Positions 53,003 through 63,738 are shown, counted from the stretch's first letter. The stretch: 64,000 nucleotides of DNA from Streptosporangium violaceochromogenes (GCF_014654615.1 NZ_BNBB01000020.1:31267-95266); one strand, 5' to 3'. Made by a program: numbers and translations. Notes: generated by a model not told the origin, from the sequence alone.

Positions 53003-53182
53003 ATGGAGTGGGGGAGCGCGATGCGAGAGCTGTCGACCGCGATCGACCACCTGGCCGCGGAGGACCCTTCCGAGATTCCCCGCCTCCAGCTCACCCAGCA
53101 GCTCATCGAGCTGCACTGGCAGATGGCCAGGCTTCAGGCCCAGATCGCCCGCCGCACCTCCGTGCGCTTCCCGAGCCCGTAG
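53003..53182 (+). CDS. SOS-controlled small protein, 59 aa
   Basis: A short gene opens at the ATG at 53003 with AGGAAG six bases upstream. The product is mostly helical and polar, with a core of AIDHLAAEDPSEIPRLQLTQ and QLIELHWQMARLQAQIARR, then a short basic tail; no signal or TM segment is seen. The core resembles the first helices of DUF222/13E12-type HNH-endonuclease proteins, which are common LexA targets in actinobacteria, so it may be a truncated relative, but I rate that low. The perfect LexA box over its promoter means it is made after DNA damage. The short SOS-induced proteins of other bacteria include cell-division inhibitors; no sequence link to those is visible. Confidence 0.75.
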   Translation: MEWGSAMRELSTAIDHLAAEDPSEIPRLQLTQQLIELHWQMARLQAQIARRTSVRFPSP

Positions 53183-53226
53183 GCCCGTGTGTCTCCCCCG
53201 GCCCCTTCCCGGTCCGTCCGGCGGGG

Positions 53227-54546
53227 TCAGGCGGGCAGCCGCCGCGCGACCGCCGGCTCGAACGGGAACCGGTCGGCGAACGCCGGCCGCAGGTCGGTGA
53301 GCCAGACGGCCTTCGGGTCGTACCGGGCGAAGAAAGGACGCCCGACCAGATCCGGATCGCGCGCCTGAATGAGATGGAGCACGAAGACCTCGCGCCCGGC
53401 GATCTCCGTGACACCGTCCACGCAGACCTTGCCCGGTGTGGCCGACATCGAGGGCCCGCGCACCGTCCGGCAGAGCCCCGAGACGCTCGCGTAGGCGTCC
53501 CTGAAGATCTCGTATCCCCTGGCCAGCGGGACCGCGAAATAGTCCTGGGGCCCGGTGTCGCGCTCGACGAACATGTAGTACGGCACCATGCCCAGTGTGA
53601 GCTGCCTGCGCCACATGGACGACCAGGCCCCGGGGTCGTCGTTGATCGACCTGATCAACGGCGCCTGGGTGCGGATCACCGCGCCGGTGCCGAGGATCCG
53701 CGAGACCGCGCTCTCCACCAGCGGAGACTCCATCTCCCTCGGGTGCGAGAAGTGCGCCATGAAGGCCAGGTTCTTGCCCGCCTCCACCACCGAGGCGAAC
53801 AGCCGCAGCGTGTCGTCGGCGTCCGGGTCGGAGACGAAGCGCTGCGGCCAGTAGCCCAGCGACTTGGTGCCGATCCGGATGGACTCAAGCTGCTCCAGCC
53901 CCAAAAGCGGCTCCAGATAGCGGCGGAGCACCGACTCTCCCATGATCATGGGATCCCCGCCGGTGAACAGCACACCGGTCACCTCGGGGTGCTCCTTCAG
54001 GTAGCCGACCAGGGTCGCCACGTCGTCGGAGGCGAACTTCAGGTCGGGTTCCCCGACGAACTGCGCCCAACGGAAGCAGTAGGTGCAGTAGGCATGACAC
54101 GTTTGCCCCTGCTTGGGAAAGAAGAGCACCGTCTCGGGGTACTTGTGTTGCATACCGGGCACCGGCTTCGGGCCGGCGCGCGGGACGTTGAGATCGAGCT
54201 GGCCCGCCGGATGCGGATTGAGCCGCATCCTGACGGCGTGCGCCGCCGCCTGGATCTCGGCGCCGGACGCGTCGTCCCTCAGCAGGGCGGCCAGCCGGGT
54301 GACATCCGTCTCGGGCAGCATGTCGGCCTGGGGGAAGACCAGGCGATACATGGGATCGTCGGGTGCGGCCGACCAGTCGATGAGGTGATCTACCACATAG
54401 GCGTTGGTACGGAAGGGCAGAACGGTCGCCACCGCCCTGACCCGGAGCCGTTCCTCGTCCCCGAGGCCGGCCCGGCGTAGCAGATCGTCAAGATGCTTCG
54501 CGGTGTAGGCCCGAAATCCGCGCGTGGGCCCCTCTTTCAAGATCAC
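53227..54546 (-). CDS. KamA-type radical SAM protein
   Basis: This 439-aa radical SAM protein of the lysine 2,3-aminomutase-like family has the cluster motif C150-HAY-C154-TY-C157 (CHAYCTYCFRW), a SAM-binding GGDP (VLFTGGDPMIMG), and LNVPRAGPKPVPGMQHKYP upstream. The long C-terminus with HFSHPREME and RTQAPLIRSINDD is family-typical. True lysine aminomutases use lysine and PLP; this shorter-tailed, divergent form resembles KamA-like proteins of unknown substrate in actinomycetes. Starts at the GTG at 54546, divergent from DUF1707. Confidence 0.87.
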   Translation of the reverse strand: MILKEGPTRGFRAYTAKHLDDLLRRAGLGDEERLRVRAVATVLPFRTNAYVVDHLIDWSAAPDDPMYRLVFPQADMLPETDVTRLAALLRDDASGAEIQAAAHAVRMRLNPHPAGQLDLNVPRAGPKPVPGMQHKYPETVLFFPKQGQTCHAYCTYCFRWAQFVGEPDLKFASDDVATLVGYLKEHPEVTGVLFTGGDPMIMGESVLRRYLEPLLGLEQLESIRIGTKSLGYWPQRFVSDPDADDTLRLFASVVEAGKNLAFMAHFSHPREMESPLVESAVSRILGTGAVIRTQAPLIRSINDDPGAWSSMWRRQLTLGMVPYYMFVERDTGPQDYFAVPLARGYEIFRDAYASVSGLCRTVRGPSMSATPGKVCVDGVTEIAGREVFVLHLIQARDPDLVGRPFFARYDPKAVWLTDLRPAFADRFPFEPAVARRLPA

Positions 54547-54704
54547 TGAGGTTTTCCCTCCGAATTTTGTTGCTCTTGATGTAAACCTCTCGAACCAGTC
54601 GTGCGTCCTTGGCGCTTATATACCTGGACGTAAATACACCTACAGCCGGTTCCGGTATTCCTTACGATCTCCCGCCGACCATCGCGATATATCTTGAAGA
54701 GCCC

Positions 54705-54710
54705 TACAAT
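54705..54710 (+). promoter_or_regulatory. -10 element of a leaderless promoter (DUF1707 gene)
   Basis: TACAAT is seven bases upstream of the ATG at 54718; the transcription start would be the start codon. No ribosome binding site is present, and the in-frame codon at 54694 is upstream of the -10. Confidence 0.65.
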
Positions 54711-54717
54711 CCCAGGC

Positions 54718-55314
54718 ATGGCATCTCACGATCCTGTCCCGCGCGCCCCCGCCGACCCCGCCCTGCGCGCCTCCGACGCCGATCGCGACCGCGTGGCCAC
54801 CGTCCTGGCCGAGGCCCTGGCGACAGGCCGCCTCACCAGCGTCGAGCACGCCGACCGCCTGGAGGCGGCCTACGCCTCGGTGACCGTCGGCGAACTCGCC
54901 CCGCTCGTCCGCGACCTGCCCGACGTCACCCCCTCCGACGGAGGGCTCGCCCCCGTCCGGCACGAGGTGAACGCCGTCTTCAGCAAGGTCGTCCGGGGTG
55001 GCCGCTGGATCGCCGGGCGCCACACCACGCTCAACGCCACCTTCGGCGCGCTGATCGTGGACCTGTCCGACGCGGTGCTGCCCGGACGCGAGATCACCCT
55101 GGAGCTGAGCTCCCGCTTCGGTAAGCTGATCGTCAGAGTTCCCGAGAACGCCCACGTCATCGACGAGGTCGGCGCCCTCTTCTCCAAACGCGGCATCTCC
55201 GGCGGCATCGGCACGGAGGGCGGACCGGTGATCAAGGTCATCGGGAGGGCCGCCTTCGGCAAGATCATCGTCTCCCGGGAGAGAAGCGATTGGAACCTTC
55301 CGGACAGACCCTGA
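54718..55314 (+). CDS. DUF1707 domain protein
   Basis: This 198-aa protein has an N-terminal DUF1707 (RASDADRDRVATVLAEALATGRLTSVEHADRLEAAYASVTVGELAPLVRDLP), a putative small DNA- or RNA-binding helical domain of actinobacteria, followed by a beta-rich LiaF-like C-terminal domain (NATFGALIVDLSDAVLPG, then VRVPENAHVIDEVGALFSK). There is no TM segment. It is transcribed as a leaderless mRNA, divergent from the KamA-like gene. Function is unknown; LiaF-like domains often feed envelope-stress signalling. Confidence 0.85.
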   Translation: MASHDPVPRAPADPALRASDADRDRVATVLAEALATGRLTSVEHADRLEAAYASVTVGELAPLVRDLPDVTPSDGGLAPVRHEVNAVFSKVVRGGRWIAGRHTTLNATFGALIVDLSDAVLPGREITLELSSRFGKLIVRVPENAHVIDEVGALFSKRGISGGIGTEGGPVIKVIGRAAFGKIIVSRERSDWNLPDRP

Positions 55315-55386
55315 TCCCCCCGACCGCACGTCACACCGCCAACCCCGCCTACGATGCGGACAAACCATCCCGCACGAGGTGACCGC

Positions 55387-56421
55387 TTGCCTGATACCAA
55401 CGCTCCCGGCACCACACCGATCGCCTTGGACGCGATGGGCGGCGACCACGCCCCGCACGAGATCGTGGCGGGAGCCGTCCGAGCGGTCAGGGAGCACGGA
55501 ATTTCCGTCATCCTCGTCGGCGCGCCCCGCCCGCTGCAGGACGCGCTCGCCCGGCAGCACGCGACCGGCGAGATCCCCATCGTCCGGGCCGAAGAGTCCC
55601 TGGCCATGAACGAGGGCGCCCTGGCCAGCCTGCGCCGGCCGCGTTCCAGCATCGCCGTCGCCTGCCACCTCGTACGGCGCGGCGACGCCTGCGCCGTGGT
55701 GTCGGCCGGATCCACCGCCGGAATCGTGGCGACCGGCAAGCTCCGGCTCCGCGCCCAGCACGGGGTGCTCAGGCCCGCCATCGCCGTCGCCCTGCCCACC
55801 CTCCCCACCCCCACCGTCCTGCTGGACGCCGGAGCGAACGCCGAGGTCAAACCGGAGATGCTCGTGCAGTTCGCCCACCTCGGCGTCGCCTACGCCGAGA
55901 CCGCCTTGGAGATCCCCGCGCCCAGGGTGGGGCTGCTGACCATCGGCAGCGAACCGGAGAAGGGCAACAAACTCGTCAAACGGGCCCACGAGCTGCTCAC
56001 CGCCGCCCCGGACCTGGACTTCGCGGGCAACGTCGAAGGGCACGACCTGCTCACCGGCGTCGTGGACGTCATCGTCACCGACGGCTTCACCGGCAACGTG
56101 GCCCTCAAGACCATGGAGGGCAGCGTCCGCTACGCCTTCACCGAACTCCGCGAGGCGATCAGGGAGAGCCCCGCCGCCCGGCTCGGCGGGATGCTGCAGA
56201 GAAGACGCCTCAAGGACCTGCACCGGCGGCTGGACCCCGAGGTCCACGGCGGAGCCGTCCTGCTCGGGCTGGCCGGCACCGTGGTCATCGCGCACGGCGC
56301 CTCACAGGCCCAAGGTGTCGCCGCCGCGTGTGTGCTCGCCACCCGGCTCGCCCGTCAGGGCGTGGTGGCCCGGATCGGCGAACGTCTCGCCGCCTCCCAC
56401 CGCCCCCACCGCCTCTGGTGA
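55387..56421 (+). CDS. PlsX-like phosphate acyltransferase
   Basis: This 344-aa protein of the PlsX family would convert acyl-ACP to acyl phosphate for phospholipid synthesis. TPIALDAMGGDHAPHEIVAGAVRAV is the classic opening, followed by DACAVVSAGSTAGIVATGKL, LLDAGANAEVKPEMLVQFA and TDGFTGNVALKTMEG. In most bacteria plsX sits between rpmF and the fatty-acid or rnc genes; here it is alone before a P-type ATPase, so it may be a second copy. The TTG at 55387 has GAGG seven bases upstream; an ATG at 55354 overlaps a -10 element (TACGAT, 55350-55355) and is rejected. Confidence 0.87.
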   Translation: MPDTNAPGTTPIALDAMGGDHAPHEIVAGAVRAVREHGISVILVGAPRPLQDALARQHATGEIPIVRAEESLAMNEGALASLRRPRSSIAVACHLVRRGDACAVVSAGSTAGIVATGKLRLRAQHGVLRPAIAVALPTLPTPTVLLDAGANAEVKPEMLVQFAHLGVAYAETALEIPAPRVGLLTIGSEPEKGNKLVKRAHELLTAAPDLDFAGNVEGHDLLTGVVDVIVTDGFTGNVALKTMEGSVRYAFTELREAIRESPAARLGGMLQRRRLKDLHRRLDPEVHGGAVLLGLAGTVVIAHGASQAQGVAAACVLATRLARQGVVARIGERLAASHRPHRLW

Positions 56422-56469
56422 CCCCCGCATAAGGTGGGGAGGCCGTACGGGATCTCACAAGGGGGGCAC

Positions 56470-58851
56470 GTGGAGCGGCGAGCCGAACGGGGGCTGACCG
56501 CCGCCGAGGTCACCGAGCGGACGGCCCGCGGGCAGGTCAACGAGGTCAGGCGCCGATCGAGCAGATCGCTCGGAGCCATCATCCGCGCGAACGTCCTCAC
56601 CCTCTTCAACGCCGTGATCGCCGCGCTCTGGGCACTGATCATGATCTTCGGTCAGTGGCAGGACGGTCTGTTCGGCCTGGTGATCGTCGCCAACTCCGCC
56701 ATCGGCATCGTCCAGGAGCTCCGGGCCAAACGCACCCTGGACCGCCTCGCCGTCGTCGGCGAGGCCCCCGTGCGGGTCAGACGCGACGGCGCGGACACCG
56801 AGATCCCGCCCCGGCGGGTCGTGCTCGGCGACCTGATCCTGCTCGCCCCCGGCGACCGTCTGCTGGTCGACGGCGAGGTGACCGGCTCCGACGGGCTGGA
56901 GGTGGACGAGTCCCTGCTCACCGGCGAAGCCGACCCGGTACGCAAGGAACCCGGTGACCGGGTGCTCTCCGGCGGCTTCGCGGTCGCCGGCACCGGCTCC
57001 TACGTCGCCACCGACGTGGGCGGCGGCGCCTACGCCGCCCGGCTCGCCGAGGAGGCCAGCGCGTTCGGCCTCTCCCACTCCGAACTGCGGGAGGGCATAG
57101 CGCGGTTCATCAGGTACATCACCTGGCTGGTGATCCCGATCGGCGCCCTGCTGATCTGGAGCCAGCTCAAAAGAGCCGGCGACTTCGGCCAGGCCATCAC
57201 CGGCGCGGTGGCGGGCATCGTCACCATGATCCCCGAGGGACTGGTTCTGATGACCAGCATCGCCTTCGCCGTCGGGGTCGTCCGCCTGGGACGCCGCCGC
57301 TGCCTCGTCCAGGAACTGCCCGCGATCGAGGTCCTGGCCCGGGTGGACGTGCTCTGCCTCGACAAGACGGGCACCCTCACCTCGGGCGGCATGAGCCTCG
57401 GAGAGGTCCACACGCTCCGCGACGACCTTCCGGTTCGCGCGGCGCTGAGCGCGCTGGCCCACCTCGACCCGCACCCCAACCCCACCCTCAGCGCCGTCCG
57501 CGCCGACCACCCCACCCCGCCCGGCTGGACCGCCGTCGCCACGGTGCCCTTCTCCTCGGCCCGCAAGTGGAGCGGGGCCGAGTTCCGCGACCAGGGCGCC
57601 TGGGTCCTCGGCGCCGCCGACGTGCTGCTCACCCCCGGCACCCCGGCGTACGCCGAGGCCGAGAAGCGGGCGGCCACCGGCCTGCGGGTGCTCGCCCTGG
57701 GCAGGGTGGCGACCCTGCTCGAACCCGGGAAACCCGGCGGCGACCTCGGCGACGTCCCCGGCGCCGACCTCGGCCCCGTCGAGGCGGCGGCCATCGTCGT
57801 GCTTGAGCAGCGGATCCGCCCGGAGGCCGCCCGGACCCTCCGCTACTTCGCCGAACAGCGTGTCACCGTAAAGATCATCTCCGGCGACAATCCCCGGTCG
57901 GTGTCGGCCATCGCCACCGCGCTGAAGATCCCCGGCGGGGAGCGCGCGGTGGACGCCCGCACCCTGCCGGAGGACAACCCCGACAAACTCGCCGAAATCG
58001 TCGAGACCAACACCGTCTTCGGCCGGGTCTCCCCCCGGCAGAAGCGCCTCTTCGTCAGCGCCCTGCGGGCCCGCGGGCACACCGTCGCGATGACCGGCGA
58101 CGGCGTCAACGACGTCCTCGCCCTCAAGGACGCCGACCTCGGCGTGGCGATGGGCTCCGGCAGCGGCGCCACCCGGGCCGTCGCCCAGATCGTGCTGATG
58201 GACGACGACTTCACCGGCCTGCCCTCCGTGGTGGCCGAGGGCAGGCGGGTGCTGGCCAACATCGAGCGCGTCTCCAGCCTCTTCCTCACCAAGACCTTCT
58301 ACGCGCTCGTCCTCTCCCTGCTCGCCGGAGGCATCTCGTTCACCTTCCCGTTCACCCCCCGGCACTCCACCCTGGTCAACGCGCTGACGATCGGCATCCC
58401 CGCCTTCTTCCTGGCGCTCGCGCCCAGCGCCGAACGGGCCAGGCCCGGGTTCGTGCCCCGGGTGCTCCGCCTGGCGATCCCCGCCGGCGTCATCTGCGCC
58501 GCCGCCGTCTCCCTGACCTACTGGATCGCCCGCACCGGCTCCCCCGTGGCCGAGAGCCGCACCGCGGCGGTGATCACCCTGTTCGTCACCACCTGGTGGG
58601 TGCTGGTCCTGGTCGCCAGGCCGTACGTCCCGTGGCGGATCGCACTGGTGGCGGCCATGGCCGCCCTGTTCGCACTGGCCCTCGCCCTCCCGTTCACCCG
58701 GGAGTTCTTCGCTCTCGGCCTGAACGGCGCGGGCGACGGCCTGGCGGCGCTCGCGGTCGGCGTCGTCGCCTCGGCCGTGCTGACCGCCGTTTTCGCAGGC
58801 CGCCCGACCGGTAAATCGCGAGGGGCACAACGGGGCAACCGATACCCTTAG
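56470..58851 (+). CDS. ctpE: Cation-transporting P-type ATPase (CtpE-like)
   Basis: This 793-aa P-type ATPase carries the phosphorylation motif D298KTGT, the actuator TGE (151-153), the TM4 PEGL (255-258), the nucleotide-binding segments and the GDGVNDVLALKDADLG hinge motif. Only weakly charged N-terminal residues precede the first TM, with no heavy-metal-binding domain. The GLTAAEVTERTARGQVNEV opening and overall layout closely fit mycobacterial CtpE, reported to import calcium. The GTG at 56470 follows AAGGGGGG. argS starts three bases after the stop, but has its own leaderless promoter. Confidence 0.9.
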   Translation: MERRAERGLTAAEVTERTARGQVNEVRRRSSRSLGAIIRANVLTLFNAVIAALWALIMIFGQWQDGLFGLVIVANSAIGIVQELRAKRTLDRLAVVGEAPVRVRRDGADTEIPPRRVVLGDLILLAPGDRLLVDGEVTGSDGLEVDESLLTGEADPVRKEPGDRVLSGGFAVAGTGSYVATDVGGGAYAARLAEEASAFGLSHSELREGIARFIRYITWLVIPIGALLIWSQLKRAGDFGQAITGAVAGIVTMIPEGLVLMTSIAFAVGVVRLGRRRCLVQELPAIEVLARVDVLCLDKTGTLTSGGMSLGEVHTLRDDLPVRAALSALAHLDPHPNPTLSAVRADHPTPPGWTAVATVPFSSARKWSGAEFRDQGAWVLGAADVLLTPGTPAYAEAEKRAATGLRVLALGRVATLLEPGKPGGDLGDVPGADLGPVEAAAIVVLEQRIRPEAARTLRYFAEQRVTVKIISGDNPRSVSAIATALKIPGGERAVDARTLPEDNPDKLAEIVETNTVFGRVSPRQKRLFVSALRARGHTVAMTGDGVNDVLALKDADLGVAMGSGSGATRAVAQIVLMDDDFTGLPSVVAEGRRVLANIERVSSLFLTKTFYALVLSLLAGGISFTFPFTPRHSTLVNALTIGIPAFFLALAPSAERARPGFVPRVLRLAIPAGVICAAAVSLTYWIARTGSPVAESRTAAVITLFVTTWWVLVLVARPYVPWRIALVAAMAALFALALALPFTREFFALGLNGAGDGLAALAVGVVASAVLTAVFAGRPTGKSRGAQRGNRYP
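58843..58848 (+). promoter_or_regulatory. -10 element of a leaderless argS promoter
   Basis: TACCCT ends six bases before the ATG at 58855, inside the last codons of the ATPase gene. No ribosome binding site precedes the ATG, which is consistent with a leaderless transcript. Confidence 0.5.
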
Positions 58852-58854
58852 GTC

Positions 58855-60582
<1,728 letters not shown>

Positions 60583-60588
60583 CACCTC

Positions 60589-60631
60589 CCGGATGATCGC
60601 CTTGATTCGCCAAATCAAGGCGATCATCCGG
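60589..60631 (+). terminator. Perfect 19-bp stem after argS
   Basis: Two 19-base arms (60589-60607 and 60613-60631; arms start CCGGATGATC and end GATCATCCGG) pair without mismatch around a five-base loop, six bases after the argS stop. There is no T run after it. It is also the upstream region of the next gene, so it could separate argS from that gene's promoter. Confidence 0.6.
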
Positions 60632-60723
60632 CAAAGTTGGGTTCGGCGCGCCTCCCGACGGGAATGACCGAATCGCATTACGCTGACGTGGTCACCGGTC
60701 ACAACTTCGGAGAGTTCTCTGCT

Positions 60724-62058
60724 TTGAGCACGGACCTGACCGCGGATGCTCACGCCAGGGCGGAGTTGCGCCGTTACGCCGAGGCACTCCTGGCGAGCCT
60801 GACCGCCGACGCGACCTGCCCGGCTTCCACGCCGCCGCCGGAGTTCACCGATGTTCCCGGCTACTGGCTGGCCCCGGCCGTCGAGGCGCTCAGGCTGATC
60901 ACGAGCGGTGAAGACGCGCTCGAACCCCTGGGACGCGCCGCCCAGCTCGACGACCGGCGCACCGCCCTCTTCCTGTGCCTGGCCCTGGCCGCCTGCGGGC
61001 AGGGCGACCGGATCCACGCCTCCTGGCTGGGCATCGCCTTCGGCGAGCTGTCCCTCGACCGCCAGGTGACCCACGGCCAGCGGGCGCTCTGGCTCGCCGC
61101 CGCCCGGGGGGCCTACGGTCCGGCCGGCAAGATCTTCGTGCTCCGCAGACTCGACGCGGTGGCCGTTCCCTCGCGCTGCGACCCCGACCACTGGCTGAGC
61201 GCGCTGACCCCGCACGAGCCGTCGATGGTCGTGCCGCCCTCCCTGGTCGACTTTCCCGAGCTCGCCGAGCTGCCCGAACTCGCCCAGCCCGTCGAGGCCG
61301 CGGCCCAGCTGACCCGCCTGCTCGGCCGCTGCACCGAGATCACCACGGCGAAGGCCGCCGCCAAGGAGGCACCGGACGTCCCCGAGGGCACGGCCGCCGC
61401 CGCCCGCGTCAAGGACGAGCAGTCCGCCGTACTGCGCCAGCTCATCGGCTCCGGCGGCGCCGAGACACCGACCAGCTCGCTCACCCAGCACCTCCTCACC
61501 GACCTGCGGCCCGGCTCCACCCCCGCCCTCGCGGCCCTCGCGCTGCACGTGGCCGCGCCGATCGTGCGGAGCGCCGCCGAAGACCTGGCGAAGGCCACCC
61601 AGGTCAGCCCCCCGGACTCCGTGACCCTGCCGCTCCTCGGACATCGGGTGATGCTGCGCCCCGAAGGCCCCGACCCCGAGTCACTGGCCGCCGCCGAAGA
61701 GCGCATCACCATGGAGGGGGTGCCCGACAGGGGGCGGCCCTGGCTCGCCTTCGCCCTGCTCACCCTGGGGGTCGTGGCTCTGGTGGCCGCGTTCGTCACC
61801 CCCGTGCCCCTGCTGCCGGCCGTCCTCGCGCCGGCCCTGGGGGGTGCGGGAGCACATCAGCTCTGGCACCGCCACAGGCGCGAGCGGGCCGACGCCGAAT
61901 ACGTCACCACCCAGCTGTCGGAGCTGCGGGAGCTGGCCGACGGAGCGGTGTGGGCCCTGCACGAATACGCCCGTGAGGCCGAGAAGCGGGCTCAGGGGGC
62001 GACCTCGGACCTCGCCGAGCTCAACCGGCTGCTTCGCAGGGGCCCCCGGGCCGGGTGA
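60724..62058 (+). CDS. Hypothetical protein with C-terminal membrane hairpin, 444 aa
   Basis: I do not recognise this protein. About 325 N-terminal residues are helical and soluble (ELRRYAEALLASLTADATCP; RTALFLCLALAACGQGDRIHASWLG), followed by two adjacent TM segments (WLAFALLTLGVVALVAAFV and LLPAVLAPALGGAGAHQLW) and a C-terminal coiled-coil-like tail (VTTQLSELRELADGAVWALHEYAREAEKRAQ). The TTG at 60724 has GGAGAG nine bases upstream and a TACGCT promoter element 35 bases upstream, so it is preferred to the ATG at 60664. It is followed by convergent sepF. Confidence 0.6.
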   Translation: MSTDLTADAHARAELRRYAEALLASLTADATCPASTPPPEFTDVPGYWLAPAVEALRLITSGEDALEPLGRAAQLDDRRTALFLCLALAACGQGDRIHASWLGIAFGELSLDRQVTHGQRALWLAAARGAYGPAGKIFVLRRLDAVAVPSRCDPDHWLSALTPHEPSMVVPPSLVDFPELAELPELAQPVEAAAQLTRLLGRCTEITTAKAAAKEAPDVPEGTAAAARVKDEQSAVLRQLIGSGGAETPTSSLTQHLLTDLRPGSTPALAALALHVAAPIVRSAAEDLAKATQVSPPDSVTLPLLGHRVMLRPEGPDPESLAAAEERITMEGVPDRGRPWLAFALLTLGVVALVAAFVTPVPLLPAVLAPALGGAGAHQLWHRHRRERADAEYVTTQLSELRELADGAVWALHEYAREAEKRAQGATSDLAELNRLLRRGPRAG

Positions 62059-62081
62059 TCGAGGGCGCCGCGCTCGGAGCG

Positions 62082-62474
62082 TCAGCCCGTGGTGATCTCA
62101 ACCTCGGCGGGAGCCAGCAGGAAGACCTTCTCCGCGACGCGCTCGATGTGGCCCTCGCATCCGTAGGCCAGTCCCGCGGCGAAGTCGACCATCCGCGTGG
62201 CCTCGGTGATGCTCATGCCGTTGACGTCCATGATGACCGTCTGGCCCTCACGGAAGTGCCGGCCGATGATGGGGGCGTCGTTGTAGGCGCGCGGGGTGAG
62301 CATGACGATCCGTGACGGCTCGACCATCGCGCGCCAGCGCTTGGCCGCGCGCTCCGAGGCGGGCTGCCAGTCCTCGCCCTCGGCGTCGACCTCGTCGTCG
62401 TAGTCGTAGGACTCGTCGTAGTCCTCCACACCACCCAGACCAAGGTAGCTCGCCACCCTGCGCACTGCCCCCAT
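62082..62474 (-). CDS. sepF: SepF-like cell-division protein, short form
   Basis: This 130-aa protein is a SepF-family member. The N-terminus MGAVRRVASYLGLGGVEDYDESYDYDDE is the membrane-binding amphipathic start with an acidic linker, and the C-terminal domain reads RIVMLTPRAYNDAPIIGRHFREGQTVIMDVNGMSITEATRMVDFAAGLAYGCEGHIERVAEKVFLLAP, matching the SepF core. It is shorter than the main SepF of many actinobacteria (often 200 residues), so it may be a SepF-like paralog, and no ftsZ or ylmE is nearby. The ATG at 62474 has AGGAAAGG upstream. Confidence 0.85.
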   Translation of the reverse strand: MGAVRRVASYLGLGGVEDYDESYDYDDEVDAEGEDWQPASERAAKRWRAMVEPSRIVMLTPRAYNDAPIIGRHFREGQTVIMDVNGMSITEATRMVDFAAGLAYGCEGHIERVAEKVFLLAPAEVEITTG

Positions 62475-62667
62475 CGGCTCGTCCTTTCCTCAGGACCACG
62501 CCGCACCCGGCTTGTCCTACACACCTTGGACGGTAACCGACGAACAGAAGTTCGCCGTGCGACACGCCCAGCGCATATTCCCACTTTGTACGGCTAGCGC
62601 CCTGCCCTCTCTGCCCCCCTTTACCCCTTTTGGACCGTATAATCTTCGGGACGACTAGGGTTACGTC

Positions 62668-63456
62668 ATGCGCATCTATACCGTCGACTCGTTTACGGAC
62701 CGGTTTTTCAAGGGTAACCCCGCAGGAGTCTGCCTCCTCGGCAATCCGATGCCGGACGACTGGATGCTCTCCCTCGCCGCCGAAATGAGGCACTCCGAGA
62801 CGGCCTTCCTGCTCGGCGGTGAGAACGGCGAACCGTACTCCCTCCGCTGGTTCACCCCGATGGTCGAGGTCGAGCTGTGCGGGCACGCGACCCTCGCCGC
62901 GGCACACGTGCTGTACACCACAGGCGAGGTCCCCGAAACCCTGAGGTTCACCACCAAGAGTGGACTCCTCTCCGTGACCAGGGACGAAACAGGTCTGATC
63001 AGCATGGACTTCCCCGCCAAGGCCCTACGCGAGGTGAGCCCGCCCGACGGCCTGGTGGAGGCGCTCGGGGTCGAACCTCGATGGATCGGTAAAAACGAAT
63101 GGGACTATCTGCTGGAGGTCGGCTCGGAGGAGGCGGTGCGCACCGTCTCTCCCGACTTTGAGGCGCTGAAAACCGTGGAAGCCAGAGGGATCATCGTGAC
63201 GGCCCCAGCATCGCAGCCCGACGTGGACTATGTCTCCCGTTTCTTCGCTCCGAGGGTCGGCATTCCCGAAGACCCCGTGACCGGCTCGGCTCACTGCGCC
63301 CTCGCCCCTTACTGGTCCGGCAAACTCGGTTCCACGACCCTGCTCGGCGCCCAGATCTCCCAACGCGGCGGCCAGATCCGCACCACCGTACGAGGCGACC
63401 GGGTCGACCTGGCCGGCCGCGCCGTAACCGTCCTCTCCGGCACCCTCCACGCCTGA
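62668..63456 (+). CDS. PhzF-family epimerase/isomerase
   Basis: This 262-aa protein of the PhzF/diaminopimelate-epimerase fold has the family start MRIYTVDSFTDRFFKGNPAGVCLL, the catalytic Glu region RHSETAFLLGG, GHATLAAAHVL, and the second-half motif DPVTGSAHCALAPYW. No other phenazine genes occur, so phenazine synthesis is not implied; the substrate is unknown. TAGGGT (62656-62661) ends six bases before the ATG, another leaderless arrangement, divergent from sepF. Confidence 0.9.
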   Translation: MRIYTVDSFTDRFFKGNPAGVCLLGNPMPDDWMLSLAAEMRHSETAFLLGGENGEPYSLRWFTPMVEVELCGHATLAAAHVLYTTGEVPETLRFTTKSGLLSVTRDETGLISMDFPAKALREVSPPDGLVEALGVEPRWIGKNEWDYLLEVGSEEAVRTVSPDFEALKTVEARGIIVTAPASQPDVDYVSRFFAPRVGIPEDPVTGSAHCALAPYWSGKLGSTTLLGAQISQRGGQIRTTVRGDRVDLAGRAVTVLSGTLHA

Positions 63457-63665
63457 CCCGTACCGCATCGCCCCTCTCCTGCACGCCGCCGTGGCCACCC
63501 CGTGATCTTCCCCCCGTACCGGTACCCCCTCCTCACCACCACAGCAGCCGGCCCCTCCCCCCGCGCGCGCGGAAAACAAAAAGCCGGACCCCCAACGGCC
63601 CGGCCACCCCACCACCCCCCCAACCGGAAAACCCCCGCACCGGCCCCGCACCACCCCCCGGACAC

Positions 63666-63693
63666 AAAAAAAGGGGGGGCGCCGCCCCCCTTT
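63666..63693 (-). terminator. Distal rrn terminator
   Basis: On the minus strand GGGGGG, a five-base loop region and CCCCCCC are followed by seven T residues, a textbook intrinsic terminator, about 120 bases after the end of the 5S gene. Confidence 0.82.
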
Positions 63694-63738
63694 CACCCCC
63701 GCCCCCCGCGCGCCCTCCTGCGGGTGAACGCGAAAAAG

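Noticed and set aside
62668..63456. Phenazine biosynthesis gene
   Set aside because: No other phz gene is near; PhzF-fold proteins have many unrelated roles.
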